DNA from: Robiginitomaculum sp.
Lineage (GTDB): Bacteria > Pseudomonadota > Alphaproteobacteria > Caulobacterales > Maricaulaceae
DNA length: 9,093 bases
Reading direction: 5' to 3'
NCBI GenBank assembly: GCA_002733485.1
Contig: NVVU01000028.1
Location: forward strand, 3,103 to 12,195
The notes below the pieces were generated by a model. That model ran no database searches and was not told where the DNA came from. It saw only the letters and a list, made by a program, of their open reading frames with translations. A program made the translations under genes and the position numbers. Shown piece by piece: positions 5,098 to 9,093 of this stretch (position 1 is its first letter; every line of letters begins with the position of its first letter).

Positions 5098-8037
5098 TTA
5101 TGCGTTAAACCGGCGTGCCCACCAGCTTTTTTTATTAGCTTTATCCGGCGTTTCTCCCTCTGTTTGGGGAGTCTCATTTTCATCACCAGCGCTAACCTTT
5201 GGTGCCTTTTGAGTATCTGCAGCCTTGGCTTTACGCGGGCGGACGGCGCGGCGTTTTGGTTTCGCGTCCTCAACGGGCGGGCTATCCTTTTGCGTTTGGG
5301 CAGGCGTTGCCTTGGCTATGGTTTCTGCTTTTGCACTGGCCGGTTTTCGCCGTCGGCGAACCGGGCGTTTAGGCTTGTCTTCTGGCGTGGCTATGGCTTG
5401 AATGGAGGCCGTTTCTGCATCTGCCTGCGGTGCTTCGGTTTTGGCGCTGGCTGGTTTGCGTCGCCGACGTGCCGGGCGTTTTGACTTTTCATCTGGCCCC
5501 GTTGAACTTGCGACAGGCGTCGCTTCTATATTTTCCTGTACCGTTTCAGTTTCAACGTCTGCACTGCGTGCCTTGCGTCGCCGACGCGCCGGGCGTTTAG
5601 GTTTCTCATCGGTATTTACCGCAACATCAACATTTGCTTTAGGAGTTTCGGTAACAGCGACCGGCGCCGTTTCAGCATCCGCATTACGGGGTCTACGACG
5701 CCGCCGGACTGGCCGTTTGGGGTTTTCTTCCGGTTCTGCTTTAGCATTCGCTGTGACAGGTGCCGTTGCATCATCTGAGACTGCCGGTTCCGCTTCGGCT
5801 GTAACCTCTGCATCACGTGATTTGCGACGGCGGCGAACCGGACGTTTGGGCCTGGCTTGTTCTGCAACTTCTGTGGCCTCTGCCTTTACTGGTTCTTCAG
5901 ATGTCTGAACCGTTTCAGTAGAGGTATCGGCATTGCGAGGTCTCCGCCTGCGGCGCCTTGGCTTGCCTGTGGTTTCGCTGGTTTCAGCTACGGCAACATT
6001 ACTTTGCGTAGCTTCAGTTTGTGACGAAGTAACAGGCATATCCTCAGATGTGCTTTGTACATTTGCGTTTGCTTCTGTATTGGTCGCATTTTTACGACGG
6101 CCACGGCCTCCGCGTCTGCCACGACGGCGTTTTTTCGGCATTTCTTCTGTGCCATCCACAGTCGTATCAGGTGCGCTATGTTTTGGCTCTGTTTCGTCGG
6201 CAGATGAGGTTTCAGTGGTTTCAGGCTGTTGGTGATTGCGACCATGGCGGCCTTCTTCTTCATCGCTATCCTTAGCCGATTTCAGCATACGGGCAGCTTT
6301 GGATTTATTCTGGCGCCTTTCCAGAGTTTCAATTTCAAATTTTGGAGGATGCATACCGGAATCAGCATCGATGATGAGTCGAAAATCCAGTTCGCGTTCC
6401 ATATTGGCCAAAAACTCGCGCTTTTCATTTAACAGATAAAGTGCAACTTTGGTAGGTATGGTGAGGCGTGCCTTGGCAATCATGCCTTTCATGGCTTCGC
6501 CTTCCATGGCTTGCAAGGCCGACAGAGCGGCCGATTCCACAGAACGCACAACCCCGATACCGGCACAGGTTGGGCAGACCTGTGAGGAGCCTTCAATCAC
6601 GCTGGCCCGACGGCGCTGGCGAGAAATTTCCATCAGGCCAAAACCGGAAATGCGGCCCATTTGCACACGAGCACGATCGCGTTTCAGGGCGTCTTTCATA
6701 CGTTTTTCTACGGCACGCACGTTTTTGTTTTCATCCATGTCGATGAAATCAATGACCAACAAACCGGCCAGATCACGCAGACGCATTTGCCTGGAGGCTT
6801 CGTCAGCGGCCTCAAGATTGGTTTTCAAAGCCGTGGCCTCAATATTACGTTCCTTGGTCGAGCGCCCGGAGTTCACATCAATGGCCACCAGGGCTTCGGT
6901 TTGATGGATAACCAGATAGCCACCGGATTTCAGGCGAACATTAGAGTCGTAAATGGCTTCCAGCTGCTCCTCGACCTGATATTTGAGGAATATTGGAAAG
7001 GGGCCTTTATATTGCTTCACCCGGGCCGCATGGCTCGGCATCAGCATTTTCATAAAGTCATGGGCTTCATGATAGGCCTGCTCGCCCTCGACATAGATGG
7101 CTTCAATGTCTTTGTCATAAAGGTCACGGACGGCACGTCTAACCAGACCGCCTTCCTGATGGACCAGTGCCGGTGCCATGGCTGACAATGTGTTTTCGCG
7201 AATGATACTCCACAAGCGTCCCAGATATTCGAAATCGCGCTTGATTTCCACTTTGGTGCGTTTGGAACCGGCGGTGCGGATAATAAGGCCCACCCCTTTG
7301 GGTAGATCCAGGCTTGCCGTTACTGATTTGAGGCGCTTGCGGTCAGAAGCATTGCTAATTTTGCGGGAAATGCCGCCACCACGCGCCGTGTTGGGCATCA
7401 ACACACAATAGCGCCCGGCCAAAGACAAATAAGTTGTTAGTGCCGCGCCTTTATTGCCGCGTTCCTCTTTGGAAACCTGAGCCAATAAAACCTGACCCGG
7501 CTTGATGACTTCCTGTATTTTATAGCGCCTCAATTCGCGAACCCGGCGACGGCGTCGCCGTTCTGCGGCTTCGGCAGCTATTGCAGCCTCTTCGGCGGCG
7601 TCGGTGTCTTCTTCCAGATCATCATCACTGTCGTCATCAACGTCAGCATCCACGCCTTCTTCAAGAGTGTTATCGCCGTTGTCCTCAACAATTAACTTAG
7701 CTTCCTGGGCCGCTTCAGCAGCCTCGGCAGCTTCCTCCTCTTCTTCCTCCAGCCTTATCAGTTCCTCGCGGTCCTTGACTGGAATCTGATAGTAATCAGG
7801 GTGAATTTCATTGAACGCCAAAAAGCCATGACGATTGCCGCCATAGTCAACAAAGGCGGCTTGAAGCGAGGCTTCTACGCGAGTGATTTTGGCCAGGTAG
7901 ATGTTGCCGCGAAGCTGTTTTTTGCTTTGCGATTCGAAATCAAATTCTTCTACTCGGTTTCCGTCTACCACCGCGACCCGGGTCTGTTCCGGGTGTGCGG
8001 CGTCGATTAACATACGTTTGCTCATAAATTTTCTCAT
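5098..8037 (-). CDS. rne: Ribonuclease E (RNase E/G family), alphaproteobacterial type with repeat-rich tail
   Basis: This endoribonuclease cuts single-stranded A/U-rich RNA in mRNA decay and rRNA/tRNA processing and scaffolds the degradosome. It has 979 residues from the ATG at 8035-8037. The S1 domain (about 40-215) is split by an acidic/alanine insertion (about 91-159) followed by a basic run (160-171). The 5'-sensor and RNase H-like regions follow. The DNase I-like catalytic domain has AIDVNSGRST (385-394; D387 and N389) and VIDFIDM (428-434; D430), equivalent to E. coli D303, N305 and D346. The zinc-link CPTC is at 488-491. From about 575 the chain is disordered-looking. It has a basic cluster (635-649), seven Arg-rich repeats (692-939) and a final KSWWARRFNA. 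AGAGAGG five bases upstream favours this ATG; GTG at 8043 and ATGs at 8025 and 8013 are also in frame. Most homologues I recall begin at MSKRMLIDA, so the first four residues are uncertain. Divergent from the amidase gene. Confidence 0.97.
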   Translation of the reverse strand: MRKFMSKRMLIDAAHPEQTRVAVVDGNRVEEFDFESQSKKQLRGNIYLAKITRVEASLQAAFVDYGGNRHGFLAFNEIHPDYYQIPVKDREELIRLEEEEEEAAEAAEAAQEAKLIVEDNGDNTLEEGVDADVDDDSDDDLEEDTDAAEEAAIAAEAAERRRRRRVRELRRYKIQEVIKPGQVLLAQVSKEERGNKGAALTTYLSLAGRYCVLMPNTARGGGISRKISNASDRKRLKSVTASLDLPKGVGLIIRTAGSKRTKVEIKRDFEYLGRLWSIIRENTLSAMAPALVHQEGGLVRRAVRDLYDKDIEAIYVEGEQAYHEAHDFMKMLMPSHAARVKQYKGPFPIFLKYQVEEQLEAIYDSNVRLKSGGYLVIHQTEALVAIDVNSGRSTKERNIEATALKTNLEAADEASRQMRLRDLAGLLVIDFIDMDENKNVRAVEKRMKDALKRDRARVQMGRISGFGLMEISRQRRRASVIEGSSQVCPTCAGIGVVRSVESAALSALQAMEGEAMKGMIAKARLTIPTKVALYLLNEKREFLANMERELDFRLIIDADSGMHPPKFEIETLERRQNKSKAARMLKSAKDSDEEEGRHGRNHQQPETTETSSADETEPKHSAPDTTVDGTEEMPKKRRRGRRGGRGRRKNATNTEANANVQSTSEDMPVTSSQTEATQSNVAVAETSETTGKPRRRRRRPRNADTSTETVQTSEEPVKAEATEVAEQARPKRPVRRRRKSRDAEVTAEAEPAVSDDATAPVTANAKAEPEENPKRPVRRRRRPRNADAETAPVAVTETPKANVDVAVNTDEKPKRPARRRRKARSADVETETVQENIEATPVASSTGPDEKSKRPARRRRKPASAKTEAPQADAETASIQAIATPEDKPKRPVRRRRKPASAKAETIAKATPAQTQKDSPPVEDAKPKRRAVRPRKAKAADTQKAPKVSAGDENETPQTEGETPDKANKKSWWARRFNA
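5218..5964 (-). repeat. Seven-copy arginine-rich tandem repeat in the RNase E tail
   Basis: In the RNase E protein a core like PKRPVRRRRKxxxA recurs at about residues 692, 730, 773, 813, 852, 889 and 927, so the period is 37-43 residues. Examples are PKRPVRRRRKSRDAE, PKRPARRRRKARSAD and PKRPVRRRRKPASAK. Cores are separated by acidic, Ala/Thr/Glu-rich linkers, giving alternating positive and negative blocks. The first copy (KPRRRRRRPRNAD) and last copy (PKRRAVRPRKAKA) are the most divergent, and copies 5 and 6 are the most alike. Confidence 0.85.
7525..7767 (-). repeat. Acidic/alanine low-complexity insertion in the RNase E S1 domain
   Basis: Residues about 91-171 interrupt the S1 domain. A Glu/Ala-rich helix-like stretch (LIRLEEEEEEAAEAAEAA) is followed by an Asp-rich one (VDADVDDDSDDDLEEDTDAA), a second Ala/Glu helix and a run of arginines (ERRRRRRVRELRR). 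E. coli RNase E lacks such an insertion. Alphaproteobacterial enzymes commonly have a version of it. In Caulobacter, as I recall, a helical insertion here has been linked to RhlB helicase binding. Confidence 0.8.
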
Positions 8038-8042
8038 TAACA

Positions 8043-8049
8043 CCTCTCT
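8043..8049 (-). promoter_or_regulatory. Ribosome-binding site of rne
   Basis: AGAGAGG on the minus strand lies five bases before the ATG at 8037. It also partly overlaps the in-frame GTG at 8043, which argues against that GTG as the start. Confidence 0.6.
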
Positions 8050-8306
8050 TGTGCCATATCAGGCCAGAGGGTGTTGTTTCTGTGCTTATGCGCATAAAAT
8101 TGCGCGCCGTCAGAGCGTTTTTTAAGTGCGAAAAACGGGGCAACAATGTGCGCATAGCGGGTAAATCCAATTGGTGCCGTGCTGACACCTTTGCGCTTAA
8201 GGGCAGCAGTCCATGCGCCCTGGCGCGTTGTTCGTTTGTCAAAGTGCATTAATCCACACTTCGTACTTGCACACCATGCACCAATGTCCTGATAAAGGGA
8301 AGTGCC

Positions 8307-8341
8307 ATTATGGAGACAAGGCAGCGTCAACCAAACGTCAA
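8307..8341 (-). promoter_or_regulatory. Candidate rne promoter region with tandem TTGACG hexamers
   Basis: On the minus strand two TTGACG hexamers (8341-8336 and 8330-8325) occur 11 bases apart. A CATAAT (8312-8307) follows the second after 12 bases. TTGACG resembles the -35 of alphaproteobacterial housekeeping promoters, in which shorter spacers to the -10 have been described for Caulobacter. The -10 match is poor for that consensus and the spacing is too short for the E. coli one. The -35-like hexamer is seen; promoter activity is inferred. Confidence 0.3.
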
Positions 8342-8343
8342 CC
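8325..8343. repeat. Direct repeat CGTCAACC x2 with 11-bp period
   Basis: CGTCAACC occurs at 8325-8332 and 8336-8343, separated by AAA. The 11-bp spacing puts both copies on the same DNA face, as for a regulator's paired half-sites. The region overlaps the candidate rne -35 elements. Confidence 0.6.
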
Positions 8344-8371
8344 GTAATCGTGTATTACACAATGAGATCAC

Positions 8372-8407
8372 AATATGTTAGGCCATGCTTTGGTATGGTG
8401 ACATATT
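8372..8407. repeat. Interrupted inverted repeat upstream of the amidase start
   Basis: AATATGT (8372-8378) is the reverse complement of ACATATT (8401-8407). Nested inside, CCAT (8383-8386) pairs with ATGG (8395-8398), extended by G-U and C-G pairs in RNA. It ends about 30 bases before the amidase ATG, so it may be an operator or a 5' leader hairpin. Confidence 0.4.
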
Positions 8408-8436
8408 CAAGGTCGGGTGAAAAAGGTGTAAAACGA

Positions 8437-9093
8437 ATGCACGGCATTTTGTTCAGGGTTCTGTATTGCGCCGGTGCCATATTGTTTATGGCTGCACAGG
8501 CAATGGCCAATGTATCTGAGGCTGATGTCACAAAAGTGCGTTTCAGTGGAAATGCAGAGCAAACCCGTATAGTTATCGAAACCCGAGAAGAACTGGATTA
8601 TCGCTGGTTTTCATTGGCGCAGAATGGATTGCGTCTCGTGCTGGATATGCCGGTGGTGAAATGGCAGTTCGAGAACACGAAAACTCTCGTTCTTTCCGGC
8701 AGTGGCGAGGGCTATGGCGCGGTTAGCCGCTATCGGTTCGGGCAATATTCACCTACCACATCACGATTGGTCTTTGACCTTCGTGAAGCCATGGATGTGG
8801 AAAAAGATTTTTTTCTCAAACCAGCAACCAAAGGCGCCCCCTATCGTCTGGTTCTGGATTTACGTAAAGTTGACCCCATTACCTTTGCTGCGGAGGCAGG
8901 CTTTCGTGAGCCCTTTACACCGCGTCCCGTTAATATCAGCTATGAAACTTCTGGTGAATCCATGGTCGGGGTTCCATCACGCAAAAAATACTCTGGCTTG
9001 CGTCGCGCCCGAAAAGTTATAGTGATCGATGCCGGTCATGGGGGTAAAGATCCCGGGGCGATGGGGAAGCGCCAGCGCGAAAAAAATGTGAAC
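8437..9093 (+). CDS. amiC: N-acetylmuramoyl-L-alanine amidase with AMIN domain (AmiC-like), 3' end outside window
   Basis: The first 219 residues are visible. A signal peptide (about 1-24, hydrophobic core then AQAMA, cleavage after AMA) is followed by an AMIN domain (about 28-143). This has the two-fold beta pattern VTKVRFSGNAEQTRIVIET and RLVFDLREA, which targets the enzyme to septal peptidoglycan or associated factors. After a linker, the Amidase_3 domain starts near 193 with VIVIDAGHGGKDPGAMG. H201 is a predicted zinc ligand, and E215 in the EKNVN segment is probably another; the remaining ligand and catalytic Glu lie past the window. The enzyme cleaves between MurNAc and the stem peptide during daughter-cell separation. 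The ATG at 8437-8439 has AAAGGTG eight bases upstream. It is divergent from rne; this pairing, usually followed by a class A penicillin-binding protein gene, is common in alphaproteobacteria as I recall. Confidence 0.93.
   Translation, partial: MHGILFRVLYCAGAILFMAAQAMANVSEADVTKVRFSGNAEQTRIVIETREELDYRWFSLAQNGLRLVLDMPVVKWQFENTKTLVLSGSGEGYGAVSRYRFGQYSPTTSRLVFDLREAMDVEKDFFLKPATKGAPYRLVLDLRKVDPITFAAEAGFREPFTPRPVNISYETSGESMVGVPSRKKYSGLRRARKVIVIDAGHGGKDPGAMGKRQREKNVN

Larger units (their letters stand above)
8038..8436. promoter_or_regulatory. Divergent control region between rne and the amidase gene
   Basis: About 400 bases separate the two divergent start codons and hold no convincing gene. The region should contain both promoters and possibly a long structured rne leader, as known in E. 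coli where the rne 5' leader mediates feedback. Notable elements are a tandem CGTCAACC repeat, an inverted repeat near the amidase start, the palindrome TTATGCGCATAA (8086-8097), the near-palindrome GCGCCCTGGCGC (8215-8226) and a weak hairpin CGTTTTT/AAAAACG (8116-8122 and 8131-8137). Confidence 0.6.

Noticed and set aside
4658..5212. 184-residue plus-strand open frame across the rne/M48 junction
   Set aside because: It runs antisense over the M48 zinc-site coding region, the hairpin and the rne 3' end, has no ribosome-binding site or recognisable domain, and both opposite-strand genes are certain.
5402..5908. 168-residue plus-strand open frame rich in Ser, Ala and Arg-Arg-Arg
   Set aside because: It is antisense to the RNase E Arg-repeat region. 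The codon pattern of those repeats keeps the opposite frame open, and its sequence simply mirrors the repeats.
6661..7185. 174-residue plus-strand open frame within rne
   Set aside because: It is antisense to the conserved catalytic domain of RNase E, with no protein-family resemblance.
8116..8137. Hairpin CGTTTTT/AAAAACG as a terminator or riboswitch element
   Set aside because: Five of the seven pairs are A-U, no T-run follows, and no known riboswitch motif is visible around it.
7940..8242. 100-residue minus-strand frame starting with TTG and overlapping the rne start
   Set aside because: It runs out of frame into the conserved N-terminus of rne, has a weak start and no recognisable features.
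1..9093. Defence system, prophage, insertion sequence, CRISPR array or toxin-antitoxin pair
   Set aside because: I saw no transposase, integrase, terminal inverted repeats, direct-repeat array, nuclease-toxin or restriction genes. All gene-sized frames on the likely coding strands are housekeeping, envelope or transport families.

Overview
The window looks like chromosomal core sequence of an alphaproteobacterium of moderate G+C content. The main clue is RNase E. It has a long acidic/alanine-rich insertion inside the S1 domain, arginine-rich repeats in the tail, and a C-terminal tryptophan-pair motif, a combination I associate with alphaproteobacterial degradosomes. The divergent pairing of rne with an AMIN-domain N-acetylmuramoyl-L-alanine amidase, and the nearby M48 protease and DsbA-like gene, also fit that class. 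I cannot fix the order or genus from sequence alone.

Layout, left to right. At 3-188 (+) is the C-terminal tail of an ABC-F type ATPase. It converges, with only 5 bases between stop codons, on a run of five minus-strand genes. In transcription order these are rne (8037->5098), an M48 metalloprotease with a TPR tail (4972->3608), a membrane-anchored DsbA-like thiol oxidoreductase (3524->2721), an SMP-30/strictosidine-synthase-like beta-propeller protein (2622->1513), and an APC-family amino-acid permease (1504->194). To the right, 8038-8436 is a divergent intergenic control region. At 8437-9093 (+) is the 5' part of an AmiC-type amidase, cut off by the window edge shortly after its first zinc-ligand motif.

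Transcription units are inferred. A perfect 12-bp hairpin just after the rne stop, followed by a plausible promoter before the M48 gene, suggests rne is partly or wholly separated from the genes downstream. The propeller and permease genes are 8 bases apart, and the permease ribosome-binding site overlaps the propeller stop codon, so these two are almost certainly co-transcribed and perhaps translationally coupled. The M48 and DsbA-like proteins are both predicted to act in the periplasm (quality control and disulfide chemistry). RNase E organises mRNA and rRNA processing. The amidase splits septal peptidoglycan.

Start codons were revised in several places from ribosome-binding sites: GTG for the DsbA-like gene, TTG for the permease, and internal ATGs for the M48 gene and rne. 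I found no tRNA, rRNA, CRISPR, insertion sequence or phage signal, and no clearly undescribed multi-gene system. The most interesting material is the repeat-built RNase E tail, the rne/amidase intergenic region with helically phased repeats, and two compact hairpins at gene ends.
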